A stretch of DNA of 64,000 bases, taken from assembly GCA_016789305.1 (NCBI GenBank), contig JAEURJ010000023.1, forward strand, positions 248,001 to 312,000, read 5' to 3'. The translations under genes and the position numbers were made by a program. The stretch is from Anaerolineales bacterium. Lineage in GTDB: Bacteria > Chloroflexota > Anaerolineae > Anaerolineales > Villigracilaceae. The notes under the pieces were generated by a model. It was not told where the DNA came from. It was given only the letters and a program-made list of their open reading frames with translations, and made no database searches. Shown in pieces: positions 1 to 8,482 of the stretch; the first letter of the stretch is position 1; each line of letters opens with the position of its first letter.

Positions 1-234
1 CAGAACAGCCATAAAAAAACCTAACCGTTTGGATGGGGCCGCTTTGCAGTAAGATTTCAGGCGACAGAGCGAACAGGTATGTACTGTAAAATGTCGCTTT
101 CGGCATTAATAGCTGATATTTGGCAGCTGAAACCCAAAAGATGACCCGCTCCGTAAGGAAACTCTAACCTTTTTCCTACACGGAGTCACCCCGCTTTTTG
201 GTAGAATTCCCAGTAGGAATTTAGGAGACAAACT
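1..234. other. Leader region upstream of clpC
   Basis: No convincing gene is seen here. A Shine-Dalgarno AGGAG lies at 223-227, seven bases before the clpC ATG at 235. I saw no CIRCE element (TTAGCACTC arms) and no clear tandem CtsR heptads, so heat-shock control of clpC cannot be argued from the sequence. The promoter is not obvious. Confidence 0.4.
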
Positions 235-2745
235 ATGGCTGGCATGGAAAGATTTACACAGCGAGCAAGGCGCGTTCTCAGTCTCGCCCATCAAGAGGCC
301 GAACGCGCTCGCCAAAACAATATTGGAACCGAACACCTTCTCCTCGGATTAATGGACGAAGAAGGTGGTGTCGCCGGGCGCGTACTGCGTGAACTCGGCA
401 TGACCTCCGAACGGGTCCGCGATGTCGTCGCCCGTGTCTCAACCGCATCCATCAACTTCGACCCTTCCCGCATCGAGCTTGCCGCGGAAACCCAGCAAGT
501 CCTCGAATTCGCCGTCGACGAAGCCCGACGCCTCGGTCATCATTACATTGGCACCGAACACATCCTGCTCGGACTCGTTCGCATTGAATCCACCGCGATG
601 GAAGCGCTTCGCAGACTCGGCGTCACAGCCGATCAGATCCGCCGCCAGACTCGACGCGTGTTGAATGAATCCGCTTCCTCCTCCACGACGCCTGCCGGCC
701 CGCAACCGGCCAAAGCCGGCCCTGGTGGAGCAAACAACCCAAAGACCCCGCTCGTCGATCAACTCGCTTCAGACCTCACTTCCAAAGCAGAAGAAAAGAA
801 GCTTGACCCAGTCATTGGCCGCCAAATGGAAATCGAGCGCGTCATTCAAATTTTGGCGCGCCGCACCAAGAACAACCCTGCATTGATCGGTGAACCCGGC
901 GTCGGCAAAACTGCCATCGTTGAAGGACTCGCCCAGCGCATCGTCGAAGGCGATGTACCCGCACCGCTGATGAACAAACGTGTGCTTCAACTGGACGTGG
1001 GCTCGCTTGTCGCTGGCACCATGTATCGCGGTCAATTCGAGGAAAGACTCAAGAGAATCATTGACGAGTTGAAAACCTCAGGCGCGATCCTGTTCATTGA
1101 CGAGGTCCATATGCTCGTCGGGGCCGGAGCCGCTGGCTCCTCCGTTGATGCGGCCAATATCCTCAAGCCCGCTTTATCGCGCGGCGAACTGCAAGTCATC
1201 GGCGCGACCACATTGGATGAATATCGCAAGCACATTGAATCCGATGCCGCGCTCGAACGCCGCTTCCAACCTGTGCAGGTGGATGAACCTTCCGAGGATG
1301 AGACCATTCAAATCCTCAAAGGCATCCGCGGCGCCTATGAAGAACACCATCACTTGGTGATCTCCGATGAAGCGCTCGAAGCCGCCGCACATTTATCGTC
1401 CCGTTATGTTACCGAAAGATTTTTACCCGACAAGGCTATTGATCTTATTGACGAGTCATCGTCTCGTGTGCGCATGTACAAAAGCCCGGCCGCAAAACAT
1501 GCCAAAGATCTTTTTGGTCAACTGCGTGCTGCACGCCAAAACCGCACCCTCGCACAAGAGGAAGGCAACAACGAAGATGTGAAGGAATGGGAAGAACGCG
1601 AAGTTGATCTCAACCAGCAGATCGAACGCCTGCGCACCGGTTGGGACCGCGCCAATAGCCCCGTTGTTTCCGCGGAAGATATCGCCGAAGTCGTCTCCAT
1701 GTGGACCGGCGTGCCGTTGATGCAATTGGCGGAAGCCGAGTCACAACGCCTGCTCAAGATGGAAGACGAATTACGCGGCTCGATCATCGGCCAGGAAGAT
1801 GCGATCATTGCCATCTCCCGTGCCGTGCGGCGCGCGCGTGCCGGCCTGAAAGACCCCAAGCGCCCGATTGGTTCCTTTATGTTCCTTGGACCCACCGGCG
1901 TGGGCAAGACCCAATTGACCAAGACCCTCGCCAAGTTCATGTTTGGCAGCGAAGATGCCGCCATTCAACTGGACATGTCTGAATTCATGGAACGCCACAC
2001 CGCTGCCCGTTTGGTGGGCGCCCCTCCTGGATATGTCGGCTACGAAGATGCAGGTCAACTCACCGAGGCTCTGCGCCGCAGACCCTATTCGATCATCGTC
2101 TTCGATGAGATCGAAAAGGCCCATCCGGAAGTCCACAATATGCTTTTGCAGATCATGGAAGAAGGGCACCTGAGCGATGCCAAGGGCCGCAAGGTTGATT
2201 TCCGCAATGCGATTTTGGTGATGACCTCCAACATTGGCGCGGATGTGATCAAGAGGCAATCCTCCCTCGGATTCGCCCTGAAGCGCGATGAGGCCACGGA
2301 AGAAAGACTCTCCTACGAAGACATGCGCAAGAAGTTGAGCGAATCGCTCAAGCGCGCATTCCGTCCCGAGTTCATCAACCGTCTTGATTCGGTCGTCATC
2401 TTCCGTTCGCTCACAAAGGACGATATCCAAAAGATCGTCAACCTGGAATTGGAAAAGGTTGCGGAAAGACTTACGGAGCATAGCCTCGTATTAACAGCAA
2501 CCACCGAAGCACTCGCCTCAATTGCCGACCAGGGCTACGACGCCGAGTTTGGCGCACGACCTTTACGCCGTGTGATCCAGCAAAAAGTGGAAGACTTGCT
2601 TTCGGACAAGTTGCTCTCCGGCGAATTTGTGGATGGCGACTCCATCGAAGTGAACGTTAATGACGACGGCGAGATCGTGCTTGAGAAGAACGCGACCAAG
2701 CCCCTCAGTAAACCTGAGGAAAAACTGCCCGAACCGAGCCTTTAA
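235..2745 (+). CDS. clpC: ATP-dependent Clp protease ATP-binding subunit ClpC
   Basis: Hexameric AAA+ unfoldase that feeds substrates to ClpP in the cytoplasm. 836 residues, the usual ClpC length. Two Clp_N repeats occupy about residues 4-145. The first AAA module has Walker A GEPGVGKT near 219-226 and Walker B ILFIDEVH near 285-292. A coiled middle domain with a UVR-like stretch lies around 425-470, which separates ClpC from ClpA. The second AAA module has GPTGVGKT near 552. A loop SLGF near 676 fits the ClpP-docking (I/L/V)GF tripeptide. ATG 235 is preferred to ATG 244 because of the SD spacing. clpP is not in the window. Confidence 0.97.
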   Translation: MAGMERFTQRARRVLSLAHQEAERARQNNIGTEHLLLGLMDEEGGVAGRVLRELGMTSERVRDVVARVSTASINFDPSRIELAAETQQVLEFAVDEARRLGHHYIGTEHILLGLVRIESTAMEALRRLGVTADQIRRQTRRVLNESASSSTTPAGPQPAKAGPGGANNPKTPLVDQLASDLTSKAEEKKLDPVIGRQMEIERVIQILARRTKNNPALIGEPGVGKTAIVEGLAQRIVEGDVPAPLMNKRVLQLDVGSLVAGTMYRGQFEERLKRIIDELKTSGAILFIDEVHMLVGAGAAGSSVDAANILKPALSRGELQVIGATTLDEYRKHIESDAALERRFQPVQVDEPSEDETIQILKGIRGAYEEHHHLVISDEALEAAAHLSSRYVTERFLPDKAIDLIDESSSRVRMYKSPAAKHAKDLFGQLRAARQNRTLAQEEGNNEDVKEWEEREVDLNQQIERLRTGWDRANSPVVSAEDIAEVVSMWTGVPLMQLAEAESQRLLKMEDELRGSIIGQEDAIIAISRAVRRARAGLKDPKRPIGSFMFLGPTGVGKTQLTKTLAKFMFGSEDAAIQLDMSEFMERHTAARLVGAPPGYVGYEDAGQLTEALRRRPYSIIVFDEIEKAHPEVHNMLLQIMEEGHLSDAKGRKVDFRNAILVMTSNIGADVIKRQSSLGFALKRDEATEERLSYEDMRKKLSESLKRAFRPEFINRLDSVVIFRSLTKDDIQKIVNLELEKVAERLTEHSLVLTATTEALASIADQGYDAEFGARPLRRVIQQKVEDLLSDKLLSGEFVDGDSIEVNVNDDGEIVLEKNATKPLSKPEEKLPEPSL

Positions 2746-2751
2746 ATAAAA

Positions 2752-2778
2752 GCAGGGGCGGGGTAATCCCGCCCCTGC
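2752..2778 (+). other. GC-rich hairpin between clpC and the TPR gene
   Basis: Perfect 11-bp inverted repeat GCAGGGGCGGG / CCCGCCCCTGC with a GTAAT loop. No T-run follows. It sits ten bases before the next ATG, so it is more likely an mRNA-stabilising or attenuating hairpin, or a short repeat, than a strong intrinsic terminator. Confidence 0.5.
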
Positions 2779-2787
2779 AACAAATTC

Positions 2788-3432
2788 ATGAACAAGCAAG
2801 AACTCCTCAAGCAAGCCGATACAAATTTTCAACGCGGCAATCGCAAACTGGCAGGGAAATACCTTGCCGATATACTGTCCGTGTACCCAAATGAAGAATC
2901 AGCATGGATTTTGCTCGCAAAAGTGGTGGAAGAAAAAGAGCGCAAAATCGAATGCTACGAATCCGCGCTTAAGATCAACCCCAACAATACCGAAGTCAAA
3001 CTGGCACTCGCCCGTTTGAAATATCCAAACCAAACCTTGCCGCGCGGCGCGGTCACCAACGAAACCCATTGGACCGCTGCGCCCAAACCAGCAACAGGGG
3101 GTCTGCGTGCCGTTGTAATTATCGGCGTGATCCTCCTTGGTTTGGGAAGCACCACATATGCCATTGCACGCAGCAATCCTGAATCAACAGTAGGAAAGCT
3201 CATCATCTCCGCCACGGCAACTCCTTTCGCACAAAACATTGCAGAGGATGTCGCCGCCCAAACACGGTCCGAGATCAATGCAAAATACCCGCAGTATGCC
3301 AATCTTGTGGACACATTGATTGGCTTCGCAGTCAACAATGCGGAAAGCGAGTATGGATGGTGCCCCAGCACGCCCCGGAGATGCCATCCTCCCCTCAGAC
3401 ACGATCGCAAAAGAAGCTACTCTGCTGCTTGA
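2788..3432 (+). CDS. TPR membrane protein, N-terminal part (frameshifted)
   Basis: N-terminal portion of a tetratricopeptide protein: helical TPR-like repeats at about residues 1-80, an Ala/Pro-rich linker, one transmembrane helix near 106-127, then the beginning of an exported domain. After about residue 188 the reading frame turns into unrelated Pro/Arg/His-rich sequence and stops. The next frame continues with sensible protein from about 3353. One extra base near 3350-3360 explains this, so the intact gene would span 2788-3841. It lies 42 bases after clpC. The function of the exported domain is unknown. The shift may be real or a sequencing error. Confidence 0.75.
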   Translation: MNKQELLKQADTNFQRGNRKLAGKYLADILSVYPNEESAWILLAKVVEEKERKIECYESALKINPNNTEVKLALARLKYPNQTLPRGAVTNETHWTAAPKPATGGLRAVVIIGVILLGLGSTTYAIARSNPESTVGKLIISATATPFAQNIAEDVAAQTRSEINAKYPQYANLVDTLIGFAVNNAESEYGWCPSTPRRCHPPLRHDRKRSYSAA

Positions 3433-3841
3433 AAAATCGCTGCCACAGCCAGGTTCGCTTGCTTCGGTCACATTGACCGAACAACAATTGACCTCCTGGC
3501 TGGCGATGGAAATGCAGAACAACCCGGATCTGCCCCTCAGCGATATTCAAGTGTATTTGCGTGACGACAAAATCCAGGTGTGGGGAATGGTTGCCGGCGC
3601 CTCGAACTCCACCTCGGCCTTGATCGTTGGGAAGTTGAGCATCGATTCAAGCGGGAATCCGGTCTTGGGAATCGAATCCCTGCAAATTGGTCAACAGGTT
3701 ATCCCCGGCATCCTGCTTTCACAGATGGAGGAATGGCTGAACCAGTCATTGCTTGACCAGATCAACGATCAGGCACCTGGCTTGCAAGTGATGAATGTCA
3801 ATATCAGCAGCGGATTGATCACCATATCAGGAATGAGATAG
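3353..3841 (+). CDS. C-terminal part of the frameshifted TPR membrane protein
   Basis: This is the +1-frame continuation of the gene that starts at 2788. The sequence after 3353 (MDGAPARPGD...) reads as an ordinary exported beta/alpha domain of about 160 residues ending ITISGMR, with no SD of its own. Its ATG lies inside the upstream reading frame. I treat it as the missing C-terminus rather than as an independent gene. A Rho-independent terminator follows at 3848, so clpC and this gene probably form one transcription unit. Confidence 0.6.
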   Translation: MDGAPARPGDAILPSDTIAKEATLLLEKSLPQPGSLASVTLTEQQLTSWLAMEMQNNPDLPLSDIQVYLRDDKIQVWGMVAGASNSTSALIVGKLSIDSSGNPVLGIESLQIGQQVIPGILLSQMEEWLNQSLLDQINDQAPGLQVMNVNISSGLITISGMR

Positions 3842-3847
3842 AAAAAG

Positions 3848-3875
3848 GCCGCCAAACAGGGCGGCTCTTTTTATT
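3848..3875 (+). terminator. Intrinsic terminator after the TPR gene
   Basis: GCCGCC, six-base loop, GGCGGC (3848-3865), then a T-rich tail CTTTTTATTT. Classic Rho-independent structure that closes the clpC unit. Confidence 0.85.
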
Positions 3876-3960
3876 TAAATGTAATACTTTCTTAAGCTAT
3901 TTTTTGACTTCTCATGTTGTCTATCTCTTGAAACCGAATTATTAGTAAAGGAGATTTGCA

Positions 3961-4425
3961 ATGAAAACATACACCAAACCATCTGATATCGAGCTGCGTC
4001 AACGCCTTTCCCCCGAACAATATCAGGTAACACAAAATGCCGGGACCGAGCCGCCATTCAAAAACGAATTTTGGGATCACAAACAGGACGGCATTTACGT
4101 CGATATTGTCTCGGGAGAACCGCTATTCAGCTCTCTTGACAAATTTGATTCGGGCTGCGGCTGGCCCAGTTTTACAGAACCGATCACTTCAGAAAACATT
4201 GTCACTCATACAGACACCAAGTTCTTCATGGTACGAACGGAAGTCCGCTCCAAGTCCGGCGACTCACATTTGGGCCATGTTTTTGATGATGGCCCCGCTC
4301 CCACCGGTTTGCGCTACTGTATTAATTCAGCAGCGTTACGCTTCATTCCTCTTGAAGATTTGGAAAAGGAAGGATATGGTGAATACTCGAAATTATTCAC
4401 AAACAAGATCAAGGAAAATAAATAA
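3961..4425 (+). CDS. msrB: Peptide-methionine (R)-S-oxide reductase MsrB
   Basis: Reduces methionine-R-sulfoxide in oxidised proteins. 154 residues. The family block SGCGWPSF lies near 58-65, HLGHVFDDGP near 101, and the catalytic cysteine is in RYCINSAALRF near residue 120. The two CxxC pairs that bind structural zinc in many MsrB proteins are absent (the equivalent positions read DIVSGEPLF and KSGDSHLGHVF), so this is the zinc-free form. SD AAAGGAG precedes the ATG by eight bases. msrA follows after 14 bases, making a co-transcribed pair for both sulfoxide epimers. Confidence 0.95.
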   Translation: MKTYTKPSDIELRQRLSPEQYQVTQNAGTEPPFKNEFWDHKQDGIYVDIVSGEPLFSSLDKFDSGCGWPSFTEPITSENIVTHTDTKFFMVRTEVRSKSGDSHLGHVFDDGPAPTGLRYCINSAALRFIPLEDLEKEGYGEYSKLFTNKIKENK

Positions 4426-4439
4426 AAAGGAGATTTATT

Positions 4440-4991
4440 ATGAACACAAATTATGAAACCATCACACTGGCCGGGGGATGCTTCTGGTGTTTGGAAGCCG
4501 TTTTCGATGAAATGAAAGGCGTGCTTTCGGTGGACTCCGGCTATTCCAATGGACATGTCGCCAACCCATCCTATCGCGACGTTTGCAACGGGAACACCGG
4601 TCATGCCGAAGTTGTACGGATCAAGTTTGACCCCGCCATAATCTCCTTCCGCGATGTGCTCAATGTATTTTTTGCCATCCATGACCCCACCACCATGAAC
4701 CGCCAGGGGGCTGACACCGGTACACAATACCGTTCTGGCATCTATTATCACACCCAGGAACAAAAGGAAATCGCCGAAGCACTCATCAAGGAATTGAACG
4801 AACAGAAGATCTGGAACAGCCCTATTGTCACCGAAGTGGAAGCGGTTAACAACTTTTTCATCGCCGAAGACTATCATCAGGAATACTTCGTTAACAATCA
4901 ATCCCAGCCGTATTGTCAGGCCGTGGTTGCACCAAAGGTGGCCAAGTTCAGAAAACACTATCTGGAGTTATTGAAAAAGCAACCCGTGTAG
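4440..4991 (+). CDS. msrA: Peptide-methionine (S)-S-oxide reductase MsrA
   Basis: Reduces methionine-S-sulfoxide, complementing MsrB. 183 residues. The catalytic Cys14 is in GGCFWC and is followed by the family sequence LEAVFDEMKGVLSVDSGY. NPSYRDVCNGNTGHAEVV and TQYRSGIYYHT are further conserved blocks. SD AAAGGAG is at the usual distance. The pair ends at a strong terminator (4998-5037). Cytoplasmic: no signal peptide is seen. Confidence 0.96.
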   Translation: MNTNYETITLAGGCFWCLEAVFDEMKGVLSVDSGYSNGHVANPSYRDVCNGNTGHAEVVRIKFDPAIISFRDVLNVFFAIHDPTTMNRQGADTGTQYRSGIYYHTQEQKEIAEALIKELNEQKIWNSPIVTEVEAVNNFFIAEDYHQEYFVNNQSQPYCQAVVAPKVAKFRKHYLELLKKQPV

Positions 4992-4997
4992 GTATGC

Positions 4998-5037
4998 AGT
5001 CTCTAAAGGTTTTGAAAACCTTTAGAGACTTATTTTT
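4998..5037 (+). terminator. Intrinsic terminator after msrBA
   Basis: Long inverted repeat 4998-5030 (AGTCTCTAAAGGTTTT and its complement around a single G), followed by TTATTTTTTG. Perfect arms and a T-run make it a strong terminator. A similar element with a different stem core (AGACCTGAGAGGTTTT) lies at 6021-6072. Confidence 0.9.
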
Positions 5038-5056
5038 TGTTATACTCGCACTGGCA

Positions 5057-6019
5057 ATGAACGAAACAAATTCCCCTAATTTCCATATCCGCGACGTGCC
5101 AATCTACGGCGACACGATACTCGCGCCCATGGACGGCTACTCCGACTGGCCGTTCCGTTCGGTTTGCCGCGAGCTGGGCTCGGCCATGAGTTACACCGAA
5201 TTCGTCAAAGTGGAAAAGATTCTCAGCCGTTCAAAGGAACCTGCGAAACGGCTATTCTTCAAAGAACCTGAACGCCCGATGACCTTTCAAATCTACGGTG
5301 ATGATCCCGACCTAATTCTCAAAGCCGCCCTCAAAATTCAAGAACTCAACCCGGACATCATCGATCTCAATATGGGCTGCCCAGCCAAAACTATCGCGGA
5401 TCGCGGCGCTGGCGTCGGGATGATGCCTTCTCCATTAACCATCGCGCGCACGTTTAGAAAACTAGTCAAAACACTTCGAGTTCCAGTCACCGGAAAAATC
5501 CGTTTGGGCTGGGATAAAAACAAGAATTACAAACTGATCGCCCGCATCGTGGAAGAAGAAGGCGGCTCGCTGATCGCCGTCCACGGGCGCACAAAAGAGC
5601 AGCGATATTCGGGCAACTCCAACTGGGATGCAATTGCTGAAGTCAAATCACTGGTTAAGATTCCCGTGGTTGGCAGCGGTGATATCAGAACTGTAGCAGA
5701 TATCGACCGATTTAAAAACCATGCCAAAGTGGATGCTGTGATGGTTGGGCGCGGTGCCATTGCCAACCCGTGGATCTTCGCACGCCTCGATCGTGAACAG
5801 GTCACACCGCAAATGATGCACGAACTCATTCACAAGCATCTCGCAAGATGTGTTGAATTTTACGGCGATGAAGACGGCTCGCGCCTCTTCCGAAAATATG
5901 CGGTGCAATATTTACTCATGCACACGCTCACCCGCGACGAACGCAAGGAAATCCTCAAGCCCCAACCCTCCGGTGAGTTTGCAAGAATGCTCGATCAAAT
6001 TTATGCAGTCACTGCTTAA
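5057..6019 (+). CDS. dus: tRNA-dihydrouridine synthase
   Basis: FMN enzyme reducing uridines in the tRNA D-arm with NADPH. 320 residues from ATG 5057; the frame is open further upstream, but that would run through msrA and the terminator. TIM-barrel features: LAPMDGYSDWPFR near the N-terminus, the DusB-type NMGCPA block with catalytic Cys108, GKIRLGW, the FMN-phosphate segment VVGSGDIRTVADI, and VMVGRGAIANPW. A TATACT at 5041-5046 lies ten bases before the start and no SD is visible, so the leader must be very short. Which Dus subfamily it belongs to cannot be settled by eye. Confidence 0.93.
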   Translation: MNETNSPNFHIRDVPIYGDTILAPMDGYSDWPFRSVCRELGSAMSYTEFVKVEKILSRSKEPAKRLFFKEPERPMTFQIYGDDPDLILKAALKIQELNPDIIDLNMGCPAKTIADRGAGVGMMPSPLTIARTFRKLVKTLRVPVTGKIRLGWDKNKNYKLIARIVEEEGGSLIAVHGRTKEQRYSGNSNWDAIAEVKSLVKIPVVGSGDIRTVADIDRFKNHAKVDAVMVGRGAIANPWIFARLDREQVTPQMMHELIHKHLARCVEFYGDEDGSRLFRKYAVQYLLMHTLTRDERKEILKPQPSGEFARMLDQIYAVTA

Positions 6020-6020
6020 A

Positions 6021-6075
6021 AAGACCTGAGAGGTTTTGCGAAGTCCTCGAAGAGGAAAACCTCTCAGGTCTTAAT
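6021..6075 (+). terminator. Intrinsic terminator after dus
   Basis: 17-bp arms AAGACCTGAGAGGTTTT (6021-6037) and its perfect complement (6056-6072) around an 18-base loop, ending in a T-containing tail. It separates dus from the DUF6391-like gene. Confidence 0.8.
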
Positions 6076-6081
6076 TTAACT

Positions 6082-6087
6082 TATAAT
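6082..6087 (+). promoter_or_regulatory. -10 box of a probable leaderless promoter
   Basis: Perfect TATAAT whose last base is only six bases before the ATG at 6094. A transcript starting at the normal distance would begin at or next to the start codon. No SD is present, so the mRNA is probably leaderless. No good -35 hexamer is seen. Confidence 0.5.
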
Positions 6088-6093
6088 CAAACC

Positions 6094-6579
6094 ATGATCC
6101 TCGACCTTCCCCTCATTCTCGAAACACGGCGCAATCACGCGCTTGAACATGCAACCATCCATCTGCTCTCGCACAAAATCCCAAAACGCATGGCCGGGCA
6201 TTCCAACCCCACGGGATTTTTTCTGCTTGGCGATCTGAGCACGCAGGATATTTGGACTGCGGCAACGGAAGCACACACACGATTGAATTCCGGTGAAAGC
6301 GGACTCGCGATTCATCCCGGCTGCGGCACCAACATGGCGACCACCGCGCTTCTTGCCGCGACCTTTGCCTGGTTCCCGCTACGAGGAACAAAGTCCACGC
6401 TGTGGCGACTCCTGCTCATCCCATTTGCACTGATCTTCGCTTTAATCGGATATCAATTGAGCAAGCCGCTCGGCCCGTGGCTTCAGAAATACGTTACCAC
6501 CGAAGCAAAGCTCGGCAGCCTGCAAATCGTGGATATTATCCTCGTCCGCAAGGGCGTACATCGAGTCATCACCAAGTAA
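6094..6579 (+). CDS. DUF6391-like membrane protein
   Basis: 161 residues of unknown function. The N-terminal NHALEHATIHLLS segment with two histidines, and the later GCGTNMATTALLAA stretch, resemble the DUF6391 family. A hydrophobic hairpin (about 85-125) suggests two membrane helices. The paired histidines in the HALEHATIH motif could bind a metal, but that is inference. It stands between two terminator-like elements, with holA 30 bases downstream. Confidence 0.75.
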   Translation: MILDLPLILETRRNHALEHATIHLLSHKIPKRMAGHSNPTGFFLLGDLSTQDIWTAATEAHTRLNSGESGLAIHPGCGTNMATTALLAATFAWFPLRGTKSTLWRLLLIPFALIFALIGYQLSKPLGPWLQKYVTTEAKLGSLQIVDIILVRKGVHRVITK

Positions 6580-6609
6580 GGGCACGTCGTTGCCGTGCCC
6601 CAACAACAT

Positions 6610-7581
6610 ATGCCCAACATCTTCTTCCTTCACGGCAACGACGAATTCGCCATCAATCGCAAGATCAAAGACTTCGAGTCTGATTTCAGCGATCCTACCA
6701 CCGCAAACATGAACACAGCCCGCCTCGAAGCGCGGACCATGACCGAAAACGATCTAAACAATGCAGTCAACGCCATGCCGTTCCTCGCAGCGAAGAGATT
6801 GATCATTCTTTCCAACCCATCCGCCAAATTCAACAACGCGGCCACGCGCAAAAAATTCGAGGAATTCCTCAGCAACACGCCCGACACTGCCAAACTGGTC
6901 ATCAATGAATTGATGGAGCCCAAAGAAGTTGAAAAACACTGGCTCACCAAATGGGCTGCAAAAAATTCCACACTGATAAAAACGCAGGCTTTCTTTCTTC
7001 CCAAACAACGGGATATGGCAGGCTGGGTCGTGAATGAAGTGAAGAATCAAAGCGGACAGATCGAACCACCCGCCGCCGCGCGCCTCGCTGAAATGGTGGG
7101 CACGGATACCCGTCAGGCGGGGATGGAAATTGCCAAACTGCTGGCGTATGTCAATTGGGACAGACCAGTTCGCGGGTCCGATGTGGATGCGGTTTGTATC
7201 GTCACATCCCAGCAAAGCGTATTCGATTTCGTCGATGCATTGTCACAGGGCAATGGAAAAATCGCGCAAAAATTATTGCATCGGCTGCTTGAAAATGAAG
7301 ATCCATTTTCCCTGTGGGGCATGGTCGTTCGTCAATTCAGGTTATTAATCCAGGCACGTGAAATTTTGGATGGACGCGGAAACAAGGACGATGTTGCCAG
7401 GGCTTTGGGCGTGCATCCATTCGTTGCGGAAAAAACCACCGGGCAGGCTGCACGGTTTTCAATGGAATCACTGGAAAATATTTATCACAGACTCTTGAAT
7501 ATTGACGAACAGGTAAAAACAAGCCAGGTCACATTGGACCTGGCTTTGGACACATTGATCGTTGAACTTGCAGGAAGATAA
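6610..7581 (+). CDS. holA: DNA polymerase III subunit delta
   Basis: Clamp-loader subunit that opens the beta clamp. 323 residues. The N-terminal FFLHGNDEFAINRKI is the family start (HolA proteins begin with a Y/F-L-x-G-x-D/E motif). KRLIILSNPS, VNELMEP and the AAARLAEMVGTDTRQAGMEIAKL block match the AAA-like lid, and the helical C-terminus has the LLIQAREILDGRG segment. ATG 6610 is chosen over 6595 because the protein family begins at MPNIFFLHG. The stop abuts the convergent gene at 7582 with no spacer. Confidence 0.93.
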   Translation: MPNIFFLHGNDEFAINRKIKDFESDFSDPTTANMNTARLEARTMTENDLNNAVNAMPFLAAKRLIILSNPSAKFNNAATRKKFEEFLSNTPDTAKLVINELMEPKEVEKHWLTKWAAKNSTLIKTQAFFLPKQRDMAGWVVNEVKNQSGQIEPPAAARLAEMVGTDTRQAGMEIAKLLAYVNWDRPVRGSDVDAVCIVTSQQSVFDFVDALSQGNGKIAQKLLHRLLENEDPFSLWGMVVRQFRLLIQAREILDGRGNKDDVARALGVHPFVAEKTTGQAARFSMESLENIYHRLLNIDEQVKTSQVTLDLALDTLIVELAGR

Positions 7582-7974
7582 TTAAGGACCGAAGGAAGGT
7601 ACGGCTTGTTGAATAAGAGAGGGAATACTACTGACGCCCGAGACCAACATAAACACAATCAACAAAAGAAACGGGCACAGACAGATAAAATTTAATGCAA
7701 GACCTGCAATTGCAAAACCGCGTTTGGGGTCCTGTTTACGAATGGCTTGAATGCCAAGCACTGCACCTGCAATGCCCAACCCCAAAGTAATGATTCCCAA
7801 AACAACAGGTCCTAAAAGAAATCCCATATAGCCGGCGGATTCACTGAGCGTGTTGTTCTCTGCCATAATACCCAACGTACCGTACAAAGCGCACCATAAA
7901 AACCAAAGGGAAATTCCAAACACAAAAGATAACACTGCAAGGCGGGAACGCGGTTGTTCTGACGAAGTCTTCAT
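7582..7974 (-). CDS. DUF4190-type small membrane protein
   Basis: 130 residues, four hydrophobic segments. The core GFLLGPVVLGIITLGLGIAG followed by GIQAIRKQDPKRGFAIAGLALNF is typical of DUF4190 proteins, which have no established role. The N-terminus SEQPRSRLAVLSFVFG resembles the usual cytoplasmic lead-in. Tail-to-tail with holA, the two stop codons touching. Confidence 0.8.
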   Translation of the reverse strand: MKTSSEQPRSRLAVLSFVFGISLWFLWCALYGTLGIMAENNTLSESAGYMGFLLGPVVLGIITLGLGIAGAVLGIQAIRKQDPKRGFAIAGLALNFICLCPFLLLIVFMLVSGVSSIPSLIQQAVPSFGP

Positions 7975-8063
7975 TAATTCTCCAATAGTTTATAAGATTA
8001 AGGCGAACGCCTTTACCAGGATTGATACTTGGGCGGTGAAATGAAAAAGATTATCTTATCTTT

Positions 8064-8459
8064 CTATAGCAATGACTTCTGTATTAACTCGTCGCCGCCA
8101 ATTTTCCCGGACCAGCCATATTTTTTCATATCAATACGACCCCGCGGGTTGAAAGGGACTCCTTCATCTTCCAACATGAGGCGTTGACGACGCGCGCCGG
8201 CACCGTCCCGTTCACTGATCTCACCCTTTGAGTTAATCACACGCTGCCAGGGTACATCGTGCGGGCAATGCGCCATAGCACCGCCCACCCAGAGCGGACC
8301 AAATGCAACATAGGTTTCCACTTCCACACCTGGAGGCGGCGGGAGCATCTTTGCGATCTGTCCATACGAAGCGACTTTACCACGCGGGATATTACGGACA
8401 ATATCCCATACCTGGGCATAAAACGCTTCTGCATTCGGGGGAGATGTAAACTGTGGCAT
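8064..8459 (-). CDS. Alkyltransferase-like protein (ATL, MGMT family)
   Basis: 131 residues from the ATG at 8459, which has SD AAAGGA in front. The fold matches the DNA-binding domain of O6-methylguanine methyltransferase: IPRGKVASYGQIA is the recognition-helix region. At the active site the methyl-accepting cysteine of PCHRV is replaced, giving PWQRV. That is the signature of ATL proteins, which bind alkylated guanine and hand it to nucleotide excision repair instead of accepting the alkyl group. Last gene of the minus-strand run beginning at surE; gap of 23 bases to the gene before it. Confidence 0.9.
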   Translation of the reverse strand: MPQFTSPPNAEAFYAQVWDIVRNIPRGKVASYGQIAKMLPPPPGVEVETYVAFGPLWVGGAMAHCPHDVPWQRVINSKGEISERDGAGARRQRLMLEDEGVPFNPRGRIDMKKYGWSGKIGGDELIQKSLL

Positions 8460-8482
8460 GATTTTTTCCTTTACAAAACAAA

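Noticed and set aside
1771..2481. 236-codon open frame on the minus strand inside clpC
   Set aside because: Antisense shadow of the conserved second AAA module; no SD and no domain.
2752..2778. Intrinsic terminator between clpC and the TPR gene
   Set aside because: Strong stem but no T-run, and the next gene starts ten bases later.
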